DNA from: PHAA01 sp034927445
Lineage (GTDB): Bacteria > Bacillota > Syntrophomonadia > Syntrophomonadales > Syntrophomonadaceae
Assembly (NCBI GenBank): GCA_034927445.1
Contig: JAYFPZ010000045.1
Coordinates: forward strand, 4,367-68,366
DNA length: 64,000 bases
Direction: 5' to 3'
Shown here: positions 25,292 to 33,807 of the stretch, in pieces
Position numbering within the stretch: position 1 is the first letter of the stretch
How the letters are laid out: each line of letters opens with the position of its first letter
Notes under the pieces: model-generated
Database searches by the model: none
Told to the model about the DNA's origin: nothing
The model's input: the letters and a program-made list of their open reading frames with translations, nothing else
Made by a program: the position numbers and the translations under genes

Positions 25292-28200
25292 ATGTTTATC
25301 GCTGATTTACATATCCATTCAAAATACTCAAGAGCCACCAGCCGGGATTGTGTGCCAGAGGTACTCGAAATTTGGGCGCGGCGTAAGGGAATCGACCTTA
25401 TCGGCACTGGCGATTTCACCCATCCGGCTTGGCGGGAGGAATTGAAGGAAAAGCTGGTTCCTTCGGGGGACGGTCTTTATATGCTTAAGGATGATTTCCG
25501 CCAGGAGGATCAAATCGCCGGGGGAGATTCCAAGCCACAGTTTATTGTCACCGGTGAAATCAGTTCCATATATAAGAAGAACGGCCGGGTGAGAAAGGTT
25601 CATAATTTGATCCTTTTACCCAGTCTGGAACATGCCGAGTCAGTATCACGCCGGCTTGAGGCCATAGGCAATCTGCATTCTGACGGACGGCCAATATTGG
25701 GCCTGGACAGCCGGGATTTACTGGAGATCGTACTGGATACATGCAAGGAGGCCATATTGATCCCCGCCCACATATGGACCCCACATTTTTCCCTGTACGG
25801 CGCCTACTCCGGCTTTGATGATATCCAGGAGTGCTTCGAAGATTTAACCGGCTATATTTACGCCCTGGAAACAGGGCTTTCCTCCGATCCGCCCATGAAC
25901 TGGCGCCTTTCCGCCCTGGATGGTTTTACCCTGGTTTCCAATTCCGACGCCCATTCACCCGCCAACTTGGGCCGGGAAGCCAATATTTTTAACACCGCGC
26001 TTTCTTACTCGGGCATCCTGCAGGCCTTAAAGAACCGCACTAGCCAAGAGTTCTACGGCACCATCGAGTTTTTCCCAGAAGAAGGGAAATACCACTACGA
26101 CGGGCATAGAAACTGCAAGGTATGTTGGAAGCCTGCCGATACCAAATCGGCGCAGGGGATATGCCCGGTCTGCGGCGGCCGCATTACCGTAGGGGTGCTG
26201 CACCGGGTCGAAGCCCTGGCCGATCGGGAAGCAGGCTTCGTACCCCCGGCGGCCAAGCATTTTGAAAGCCTGGTGCCGCTGGCCGAGATCATTGCGTCTT
26301 CGATCGGTTCCGGGGTCGCCAGCAAGAAAGTGAAGGAAACATATGCAAATCTAATACGGAATATCGGGCCGGAGTTTTTTATACTCCGACAGGCGGCGAT
26401 CTCTGATATTGGACAGGCCGCCGGAGCCTGGATGGCTGAAGGCATTCGCCGGTTGAGATGCGGCCAGGTAGACATACAACCCGGCTTTGACGGGGAATAC
26501 GGCAAAATAACCGTCATGGACAAAAGTGAAAGGGAGCACCTTTCCGGCCAGTTGAGTTTTTTCAATGATCATAGCGATGAACTGCCCAACCCATCAAGAT
26601 CCCAAACCATGGTGGATATAAAGGCTGCGGTGGGTCAAGAAGCCGCGCTGCTGCCGGATTTAGCTGATGCTGTTTCATTAGAGGGCGGCGAGGAAACCAA
26701 GACTCCGGTTGCTGCGGAAACGCCCTATGCATTAAACCCAGAGCAGTGGGCCGCCGTTTCCTCTCCCGGGCCAGCTATTGTCGTCATGGCCGGCCCGGGA
26801 ACGGGCAAAACCAAAACCCTGGTCTACCGGATCGCCTACTTGGTTGAAAGGTGCGCTGTCCCTCCCGCCCGGATCACCGCGGTTACCTTTACCAACCAGG
26901 CCGCCCGGGAGATGCGCCTCCGCTTGGAGCAGCATTTCGGGGAAAAACGAACAACAGCGGCCATGACCATAGGGACCTTCCACTCCATAGGTCTACAGAT
27001 GTTGTCCCGCTGGAAGGGTCAGAACAATACGGTGATTATCGATGAGCATGACGCCCTGAGCATTATTGAGGAAATCCTTAAGGATAGGCAATCGGGGCTT
27101 TCCCCCCGCGATGCTCTAAGAGGGATATCGCGGCTTAAAAACGGCCTATCACGAGAAGAAGAAAAGAAGGAAGCCTTACCCTACAGTGCCGGGGAGAGCG
27201 GGAACCCCCTGCCGCCTGTATATGATGCCTACTGCGCCCAACTCAAGCGTTACGGGGTTATGGACTATGACGATATCCTCCTGGAAGTCCTGCACCGGTT
27301 TGAAGGGGACAGCCTGGGGGATAGCGCAGACCGGGAGGAGGCCCATCTTTTTTCCCACCTGCTGGTGGATGAGTTCCAGGACATCAACGAGATCCAATAC
27401 CGCCTGATCAAAGCTTGGGCTCGGGAAAGCGAGAGCGTTTTTATGATCGGCGACCCGGACCAGTCGATTTATGGTTTCCGCGGTTCGGATGTGCGCTATT
27501 TTGCCAGGTTTAAAGAGGATTTCCCGGGATTTCAGCAGGTCCGGCTGACCCGGAATTACCGCTCCACGCCCGAGATCATCGCTGGCGCCCAGGCGCTCAT
27601 CTCCCGGGGCAATGGCAGGGAGAGCGAGATTTTGCTGGAGGCCAACCGAGCCCAGGGGGGCAGGATACGTCTGATCAATGCCCGGGATGAGTTTTCCGAG
27701 GCCTTGTTTGTGGCCAAGGAAATCAACCGGATGGTGGGGGGCATCGATATGCTGGATACCCAGGCCCTGTCGGAGTCCCGCCGGAAAAAGCCGGGAGCCA
27801 AACCGGTCCGGGGTTTTTCCGATGTGGCCCTGTTGTACCGTACTAATCACCAGGCCCGCATTCTAGAGCAATGCCTGCTAAAAGAAGGGATTCCCTATGT
27901 GGTAGCCGGACGGGACGACTTCCTGGCCGATAAGCCGGTGCGCCAGGCCCTGGCATTTTTCAAATTCCTGCTCAACCCTGGGGATGCGGCCTCCCTACGG
28001 CTGTGCCTGCAAGCGGAAAAGAATTATTCACCCGACCAGCAGCAAGAAATTTGGGAAAGTTATACCGCCGGGAAGAAAAGCATGGACTCCCTAGCCCGGA
28101 TCATGGAAGAGATTTCGCCGTCTCTGAAGCCACCGAATCAGACCGGGAATTTCCTGGAGATGTTAGAAAAATATGCCGCCGTCATCCGCAAGCAAAAGCC

Positions 28201-28672
28201 GCAGCAATTCATAGATACCTGGATAGCGGACCATAACCTGTCCGATCACCCTTCCCTGGCCTTGCTTTCCCATACCGCTGTCATGTATGAAGAAATGCCT
28301 TCCTTGATACAAAACCTGATCCTGGGCCGGGAAAGCGATGTGGTTCGCAGCGGTGGCAAAGTCTATGCTCCGGATGCGGTTTCCTTAATGACCATCCACG
28401 CCGCCAAAGGTCTGGAATTTCCGGTCGTGTTTATTTGCGGGGTTAACGAGGGCCGGATTCCTTTAAAGAATAGGCGTCTTGAATGTAATATCGAGGAGGA
28501 GAGACGGCTGTTTTATGTGGGGATGACCCGAGCCCGGGATGAGCTGCTCCTGCTGACTTACCAAGCCCCTTCCTTTTTTATGGCCGACCTGCCCGCAAAG
28601 CAGCTTATACAAGAACAGGCTTTTACGCCCAGGCCAGCACCTCAATACCGGCAAGCCACTCTTTTTAACTAA
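25292..28672 (+). CDS. Fusion of EndoQ-like PHP endonuclease and UvrD/PcrA-type DNA helicase
   Basis: A protein of 1126 residues. The N-terminal 390 are a PHP-family nuclease (TIGR00375/EndoQ type). Metal motifs are DLHIHSKYS at residue 5, GTGDFTHP, PAHIWTPHFSLYG and SNSDAHSP, and a zinc finger lies near 273 (CKVC then CPVC). From about 485 onward it is a superfamily 1A helicase: Walker A AGPGTGKTKT, VTFTNQAAREM, Walker B LLVDEFQD, DPDQSIYGFRGSD, LTRNYRS, IHAAKGLEFPVVF and FYVGMTRARDELLL. The ATG at 25292 is preferred over 25217 because AGGAG lies upstream. EndoQ enzymes cut 5' of deaminated bases, and a fused 3'-5' helicase could then unwind the nicked strand. Adjacent MGMT gene supports a repair role. 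Confidence 0.92.
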   Translation: MFIADLHIHSKYSRATSRDCVPEVLEIWARRKGIDLIGTGDFTHPAWREELKEKLVPSGDGLYMLKDDFRQEDQIAGGDSKPQFIVTGEISSIYKKNGRVRKVHNLILLPSLEHAESVSRRLEAIGNLHSDGRPILGLDSRDLLEIVLDTCKEAILIPAHIWTPHFSLYGAYSGFDDIQECFEDLTGYIYALETGLSSDPPMNWRLSALDGFTLVSNSDAHSPANLGREANIFNTALSYSGILQALKNRTSQEFYGTIEFFPEEGKYHYDGHRNCKVCWKPADTKSAQGICPVCGGRITVGVLHRVEALADREAGFVPPAAKHFESLVPLAEIIASSIGSGVASKKVKETYANLIRNIGPEFFILRQAAISDIGQAAGAWMAEGIRRLRCGQVDIQPGFDGEYGKITVMDKSEREHLSGQLSFFNDHSDELPNPSRSQTMVDIKAAVGQEAALLPDLADAVSLEGGEETKTPVAAETPYALNPEQWAAVSSPGPAIVVMAGPGTGKTKTLVYRIAYLVERCAVPPARITAVTFTNQAAREMRLRLEQHFGEKRTTAAMTIGTFHSIGLQMLSRWKGQNNTVIIDEHDALSIIEEILKDRQSGLSPRDALRGISRLKNGLSREEEKKEALPYSAGESGNPLPPVYDAYCAQLKRYGVMDYDDILLEVLHRFEGDSLGDSADREEAHLFSHLLVDEFQDINEIQYRLIKAWARESESVFMIGDPDQSIYGFRGSDVRYFARFKEDFPGFQQVRLTRNYRSTPEIIAGAQALISRGNGRESEILLEANRAQGGRIRLINARDEFSEALFVAKEINRMVGGIDMLDTQALSESRRKKPGAKPVRGFSDVALLYRTNHQARILEQCLLKEGIPYVVAGRDDFLADKPVRQALAFFKFLLNPGDAASLRLCLQAEKNYSPDQQQEIWESYTAGKKSMDSLARIMEEISPSLKPPNQTGNFLEMLEKYAAVIRKQKPQQFIDTWIADHNLSDHPSLALLSHTAVMYEEMPSLIQNLILGRESDVVRSGGKVYAPDAVSLMTIHAAKGLEFPVVFICGVNEGRIPLKNRRLECNIEEERRLFYVGMTRARDELLLLTYQAPSFFMADLPAKQLIQEQAFTPRPAPQYRQATLFN

Positions 28673-28908
28673 AGGTAAGTGCTTTTTAATATGGGCGGAT
28701 ATACAATTCTCTTTGAAGCATCAATATCAAAAAAACTGTATTAAAGTTTCCTTAAACTTATGGTTTGAGGGAACTTATTTTATAGGGGCGTATTTTTTGA
28801 TAATAAACAAATGCGGTAACGAATATGGGAAAGCTAGATAAGCTAAGTTGGTGAATAAATCTTGAAAGCTAAGAAGAGACTAGAAAAAAGTATAATTGAG
28901 GGGTTATT

Positions 28909-29439
28909 ATGAGTGCTCAAACGATAGCATGGTCAGTTATAGTCTTACCTTGGCTAACCCTTTTCTTAATGAAAAAAGAAGATGTTAAGCGATTTTTGCC
29001 GGTGGCTTTATTTACTGTGGTTTCAAGTGCAATAATTTATGAGTCAGGGATTACGTTTAATATGTGGAGTACTCGGGAAACCGCTTACCCTCTTTCTCAG
29101 ATGCTGCCTTCCATTTATGGTGCGTTTCCAGTGCTGACGATGTGGGTTTTTAAATTTACCTACGATCGATTTTGGTCATACCTGGCAACCAATGCAGTAT
29201 TGGATATTGTTTGGGCTTATGTAATATTTCCATGGTTTGTTGCCAGTGGAATACTTGTATTTCTGAAGTCTAATATCTATGCATTTATATTGACTATTTG
29301 TCACGCAATTTTAGTATATGGATATCAGATATGGCAGGAAGATAAATTGGTTCCGGCTGTGAGAAGAATCTTTTCTCCGCGAATACAGCCAGCGGCAACC
29401 AAGCCGTCTTTCAAAAACAAGGACGAGAAAACCGAGTAG
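28909..29439 (+). CDS. Integral membrane protein, possibly CBO0543-like
   Basis: A 176-residue protein with about five hydrophobic helices (near 8-22, 30-48, 68-82, 90-115 and 120-140) and a charged C-terminal tail. GAGGGG precedes the ATG. The general layout and aromatic-rich helices resemble the small CBO0543 family of Firmicutes, for which no function is known; I am not certain of the match. It is a lone gene between the helicase gene and repeat-rich DNA. Confidence 0.7.
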   Translation: MSAQTIAWSVIVLPWLTLFLMKKEDVKRFLPVALFTVVSSAIIYESGITFNMWSTRETAYPLSQMLPSIYGAFPVLTMWVFKFTYDRFWSYLATNAVLDIVWAYVIFPWFVASGILVFLKSNIYAFILTICHAILVYGYQIWQEDKLVPAVRRIFSPRIQPAATKPSFKNKDEKTE

Positions 29440-29524
29440 GCTCCGTTGGAACTTTTTTAATCTGCTTGCCAGTTTTGTTGATAGGCAACCATACAGTGCA
29501 ATGATCTAAACAATTTTTGTAAAA

Positions 29525-29602
29525 ACATCCGAATCGTAGCCACAAGTCATGTTGAGTGCCTTGTGTTGATGACGAATTGTGGTTCTAAAGACAAAGGAGG
29601 CA
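29525..29602 (+). repeat. ACATCCGAAT direct repeat, left copy flanking RhuM
   Basis: A 78-base sequence, aligned without gaps to 30999-31076 with 55 identical positions by hand count. Shared blocks include TTGAGTG and TGATGACGAAT, and both end in GAGGCA. The two copies bracket the RhuM gene at 29925. Confidence 0.7.
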
Positions 29603-29697
29603 GGTCAAAAGGTTATCGTTCCTTTAAACTATCTTACCGAATCTAATCAACTACAACTGGTAATTATGTAATAATAGATGATTTCCACAGAGATTTG

Positions 29698-29748
29698 CCG
29701 CCAGGGATACCTTTAAACGACATCTTTTTTGCACACTCAAGGCATGAA
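29698..29748 (+). repeat. Dispersed leader repeat, copy D (upstream of the RhuM gene at 29925)
   Basis: Partly eroded copy: GCCGCCAGGGATACC, ACGACATCTTTTTTGCACAC and TCAAGGCATG. It lies 227 bases before the RhuM GTG start. Similarity to copy C continues through the whole leader into the coding region. Confidence 0.75.
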
Positions 29749-29924
29749 GAAAATTGTGTTATTGTCGAAAAAGTAATACTGAATTTAAAGCAAGGATTCT
29801 TTACTATTTCATCAATGTAACTAAAGTTTTTGGAACCAAATATATGTTTAATGGTTGACCTGAACATATGTTTGGTTTTATTATTGTATTGTGACAATTA
29901 TTTACAATATTTTGGAGGATTGCT

Positions 29925-30967
29925 GTGAAGGATAATAAGAAAAAAGATCAGAATAAACTGCAAATCAGAAACAGTACAGCAGAGTTTTTGATATTCACTT
30001 CACAAGCAAACGAAAATACAATAGAAGTTCGAGTTGAAGATGAAACGGTTTGGCTCACCCAAAAATTAATTGCTGAGCTTTTTGGAGTGGATATTAGAAC
30101 GGTAAATGATCATTTAAAAAATATTTACGCTGAGGGCGAACTAGTGGAAGAAGTAACTATCCGGAAAAACCGGATAGTTCAAAAAGAGGGAAAAAGAGAA
30201 GTCAGACGAGATGTTTTATTTTATAATCTCGACGCCATCATTTCAGTCGGATACCGGGTAAATTCACTTAGAGCCACCCAGTTTCGGCAATGGGCAACGG
30301 GAATATTGCGTACTTTTGCTATCCAGGGATATGTATTGGACAAAGAAAGACTAAAAAACGGAACCTTCTTAAACGAGGGATATTTTGAGCATTTGCTGGA
30401 AGAAATCAGAGAAATCCGGGTAGTGAAAGAAGGTTCTATCAAAAGATCACGGATATCTATTCTACCGCCATCGATTATAACCCGCATACAAAGTTAACAA
30501 AGGATTTCTTTAAAACCGTCCAAAACAAGCTCCATTTTGCCATTTACGGCAGCACCGCGGCAGAAGTTATTTATAATAGAGCCGACAGCACTAAGGAGTA
30601 TATGGGGCTAACGACTTGGAAAAATGCACCCCACGGTAAAATTGTAAAAAGTGATGTTTCTGTTGCCAAAAACTATCTCAGAGAAAAAGAATTAAAATCT
30701 TTAGATCGATTTGTAACAATGTATCTTGATTATGCAGAAAGCCAGGCTGAACGAAATATCCCGATGACCATGGAAGACTGGGCCAAGAAGTTAAATGCAT
30801 TCCTGCAATTCAATGAAAAAGACATATTAGAAAATGCAGGACAAGTAACCGCCGCCATCGCAAAAGAATTTGCAGAAAGTGAATTTGAAAAGTCCCGTAT
30901 CATTCAGGACAGGCTTTTTAAGTCTGATTTTGATAAAATGACTGACAGTATTCACAATGATGAATAG
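29925..30967 (+). pseudogene. RhuM-family gene with one frameshift
   Basis: Starts with GTG behind TTTGGAGGATTGCT. The first part reads correctly through ETVWLTQKLIAELFGVDIRT, YRVNSLRATQFRQWATGILR and EHLLEEIREIR. At about 30420 one base is missing. The correct frame continues as FYQKITDIYSTAIDYNP and on through MGLTTWKNAPHGKI and AKNYLREKELKSLDRFVTMY to a stop at 30965-30967. As sequenced, the first frame stops at 30497. Total length without the shift would be about 347 residues, like the intact copy at 21128. Flanked by 78-base direct repeats. Confidence 0.85.
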
Positions 30968-30998
30968 TCGCAACTGATTTGGCCTTGATGGTGTAAAT

Positions 30999-31076
30999 AC
31001 ATTTGAATCACTGCTACAAGGTGCGTTGAGTGCGTAATAATGATGACGAATAGTTCTTCCGAGGGCAAATGAGGCA
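30999..31076 (+). repeat. ACATCCGAAT direct repeat, right copy flanking RhuM
   Basis: Counterpart of 29525-29602 (see there), beginning ACATTTGAATCAC and ending GAGGCA. It lies in the 320-base gap between the RhuM gene and the response regulator, which otherwise holds nothing I can assign. Confidence 0.7.
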
Positions 31077-31287
31077 TGTAAACAACTATATTGAGTGGTT
31101 TGGATCAAAAATCGGGTAAATTTTCAGGCGTTTCATAGATGACATTTCGGAATTTTGGAAGAATAAAAAATAGGAACGTACTGACAATGGCGGTTAATGC
31201 GCAATAATTTTTACTGTTGTGGCTGGCGCCTGAATCGGCAGAAAGGCAGTTGGATGGCAGACGGACATCCTCAAAAGGAGTGATGAA

Positions 31288-31968
31288 ATGAGACGTATTC
31301 TTGCGGTTGAGGATGATGTTATGTTGAATTCCGGTTTGTGCTATAACCTTGAACTGGATGGATATAAAGCCGTACCTGCTCATAGCTGGGAGACGGCTAT
31401 GGAAAAAATAAAAGGCGAAACCTTTGATCTGATCATTTTGGATGTGAATCTACCTGACGGCAACGGCTTTGAATTGTGCAAAAAAATCAAGGCTATACAA
31501 GATGTCCCCGTTGTGTTCCTGACGGCCCGCGATCTGGAAGCCGATGTGATGACAGGCTTTGATTTGGGTGCGGACGATTACATTACAAAGCCGTTTAACA
31601 TCAATATTTTTAGAAAAAAAGTGGCTGCTGTTTTGAAACGGTCGAAAAGGTCGCTGAATCAAAGCCTTTACGAATGCGAAGATTTGATGATCGACTTTAA
31701 CAAGATGACGGCATCCGTCAAAAATGAGCCGGTAACTCTCACGCCAACAGAGTATAAAATCCTGAAGATTTTTACAAATAATCCGGATATTCTTCTGACA
31801 CGTCAGGTACTGCTGGAAAAGCTATACGATGTGGACGCAAACTTTGTGGATGAACATGCCCTGACCGTCAATATAAACCGTCTGAGAAACAAGATTGAAA
31901 CCGGGGACAGAAAGTATATCCGGACAGTCTACGGCATGGGTTATATATGGGCTGGTGACAAGGGATGA
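31288..31968 (+). CDS. OmpR/PhoB-family response regulator
   Basis: A 226-residue two-component regulator. The receiver domain has acidic residues in EDDV, the phosphoacceptor Asp52 in LIILDVNLPDG and the conserved Lys in DDYITKPF. The C-terminal winged helix covers about 125-222 (LTPTEYKILKIFTNNPDIL and a DNA-binding helix in VDEHALTVNINRLRNKIE). AAAAGGAGTGATGAA precedes the ATG. Its last four bases overlap the kinase gene. In Firmicutes this kind of regulator, coupled to a short kinase and an ABC exporter with a large permease, senses and counters cell-envelope antibiotics; that role is inferred from context. Confidence 0.95.
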   Translation: MRRILAVEDDVMLNSGLCYNLELDGYKAVPAHSWETAMEKIKGETFDLIILDVNLPDGNGFELCKKIKAIQDVPVVFLTARDLEADVMTGFDLGADDYITKPFNINIFRKKVAAVLKRSKRSLNQSLYECEDLMIDFNKMTASVKNEPVTLTPTEYKILKIFTNNPDILLTRQVLLEKLYDVDANFVDEHALTVNINRLRNKIETGDRKYIRTVYGMGYIWAGDKG

Positions 31969-33002
31969 AAAGGAACCAATCCACAAACGGAATTTACATC
32001 GGCGCCGGCGCAGCCTTTCTCCTTCTCACCATCTGTTTCAACATTATCGTATTTTGCTATACCGAAAGCCTGATAATTAGAGGAACCGCCATTGTCTTTT
32101 CCCTGCTGTTCCTGCTGTTTGGCATAATGATGATTATCTTGCTCCGGGGCAAACTGTTGGCTTTTTCGGATTCCCTGAACGCCTGCATCGACAATATTGT
32201 GAACGGTAAAGAGAATGTGACGTTTGATCTGGAATCGGAAACACTGACAGGCAAATTCAATTACAAACTCCAGCGCCTATATGAAATCATGCAGAATGGG
32301 AAAAGGCAGGTGCAGGAGGAAAAACAGTCCATACAGGAAATGCTCTCCGATATTTCCCATCAAGTCAAAACGCCGGTGACGAACCTGAAAATGTACAATT
32401 CCACTTTACTGGAGCGGCAACTTATGCCGGAGAAGGAACAGGAGTTCCATAAGCTGATGGAATCGCAGATCAATAAGCTGGACTTTTTGATGCAGGCGAT
32501 GGTGAAAATGTCCCGCTTGGAAACAGGCGTGATAACCCTTTCCGTCTCGCCCGCACCGATCTACAATACTGTTGGGCTTGCTCTCGCGGGCATCGTGCTG
32601 TCTGCCGAGGAAAAAAATATTGAAGTTGCCGTAGACTGCGCTCCCACTCTTGTCGTGCCGCATGATAAAAAGTGGACAGAGGAAGCCCTATTCAACCTAC
32701 TGGATAACGCGGTGAAATACACTCCGCCAGGTGGTAAAATATCCGTGACAGTGGAACGTTGGGAAATGGCAACAAAAATTGATATTACCGATACCGGAAA
32801 AGGAATCCCGGAACAGGACATCGCACAGATATTCAAACGCTTTTACCGGGAGGATGACGTGCGCGATGTTGACGGTGTTGGCATCGGTCTCTATCTATGC
32901 CGCGAGATTATTTCAAAGCAGGGCGGGTACATTCAGGTAAAATCCGAAGTAGGCAAAGGTTCCACCTTCTCGGTGTTCCTCCCGAACGAAAGGCAGCTTT
33001 GA
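31965..33002 (+). CDS. Sensor histidine kinase of the ABC-transporter-linked two-component system
   Basis: A 345-residue kinase with two closely spaced N-terminal membrane helices (about 10-27 and 33-53) and almost no extracellular loop. This is typical of intramembrane-sensing kinases that depend on their transporter. The dimerisation box SDISHQVKTPVTNL has phosphoacceptor His132. The ATP-binding lid shows FNLLDNAVKYTPPGG, DTGKGIPEQD and GVGIGLYLCREII. It overlaps the regulator gene by four bases (ATGA). Confidence 0.94.
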   Translation: MKRNQSTNGIYIGAGAAFLLLTICFNIIVFCYTESLIIRGTAIVFSLLFLLFGIMMIILLRGKLLAFSDSLNACIDNIVNGKENVTFDLESETLTGKFNYKLQRLYEIMQNGKRQVQEEKQSIQEMLSDISHQVKTPVTNLKMYNSTLLERQLMPEKEQEFHKLMESQINKLDFLMQAMVKMSRLETGVITLSVSPAPIYNTVGLALAGIVLSAEEKNIEVAVDCAPTLVVPHDKKWTEEALFNLLDNAVKYTPPGGKISVTVERWEMATKIDITDTGKGIPEQDIAQIFKRFYREDDVRDVDGVGIGLYLCREIISKQGGYIQVKSEVGKGSTFSVFLPNERQL

Positions 33003-33043
33003 GAGCTGCTTTTTCCGTACTTGGGATGAAATGTCTCAAAATT

Positions 33044-33096
33044 GTGACAATTAATTTAACGATTGAAACTTTTGAGTGACATTTACCTTGTACAAT
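33044..33096 (+). promoter_or_regulatory. Probable regulated promoter of the ABC transporter genes
   Basis: Between the kinase and the ATPase genes, GTGACAATT (33044) and GTGACATTT (33076) repeat 32 bases apart and precede a good -10 hexamer TACAAT at 33091. No strong -35 is present, which fits an activator-dependent promoter bound by the response regulator. The spacing and role are inference. Confidence 0.5.
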
Positions 33097-33129
33097 GGGA
33101 GGCAACAAAGCAAAACAGGAGGACTTTCG

Positions 33130-33795
33130 ATGAGCATATTAAAAACAAGCCAACTTAAAAAATATTACGGAGCTGGGGCGAGCCTTGTGAAAGCTCTGGA
33201 CGGTGTTGCCATGAACGTGGAACCGGGTGAATTTGTGGCGATTGTCGGAACGTCTGGCAGCGGAAAATCCACCCTGCTGCACATGCTTGGAGGGTTGGAC
33301 AACCCCACTTCCGGCAACGTGGAAGTGGACGGGAAAGAGCTATCCAAAATGAACGACGATCAGCTCACTATTTTCCGTCGCAGGAATATCGGTTTCATTT
33401 TTCAGAATTACAATCTTGTGCCGATCCTGAACGTTTATGAAAACATCGTTCTGCCCATTGAGCTGGACGGCGAAAAGCCGGACAAAACTTTCATCGAGCA
33501 GATTGTGAAGATGCTGGGGCTGACGGAAAAGCTGAATAATCTGCCGAACAACCTGTCCGGCGGACAGCAGCAGCGCGTGGCCATCGCGCGGGCGCTGGCG
33601 ACGAAACCTGCTATCATCCTTGCCGACGAGCCAACCGGGAATCTGGACAGCAAGACCAGTCAGGAAGTGCTGGGACTGCTCAAAATGACGAGCCAGCGGT
33701 TCCATCAGACTATTGTCATGATTTCACATAACAATGAGATCGCCCAGCTTGCCGACCGGATTATACGAATTGAAGATGGCCGGATTGTGGCGTAA
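33130..33795 (+). CDS. ABC transporter ATP-binding protein (LolD/MacB/BceA type)
   Basis: A 221-residue ATPase. Walker A is GTSGSGKSTLLHML, the Q-loop lies in IGFIFQNYNLVPIL, the signature is LSGGQQQRVAIARAL and Walker B is IILADEPTGNLDS, followed by the H-loop MISHN. AGGAGG precedes the ATG at 33130 with good spacing, although the frame opens at 33076. It pairs with the FtsX-type permease 12 bases downstream. This subfamily drives mechanotransmission rather than classic substrate transport. Confidence 0.95.
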   Translation: MSILKTSQLKKYYGAGASLVKALDGVAMNVEPGEFVAIVGTSGSGKSTLLHMLGGLDNPTSGNVEVDGKELSKMNDDQLTIFRRRNIGFIFQNYNLVPILNVYENIVLPIELDGEKPDKTFIEQIVKMLGLTEKLNNLPNNLSGGQQQRVAIARALATKPAIILADEPTGNLDSKTSQEVLGLLKMTSQRFHQTIVMISHNNEIAQLADRIIRIEDGRIVA

Positions 33796-33807
33796 GGAGG
33801 CGATACG

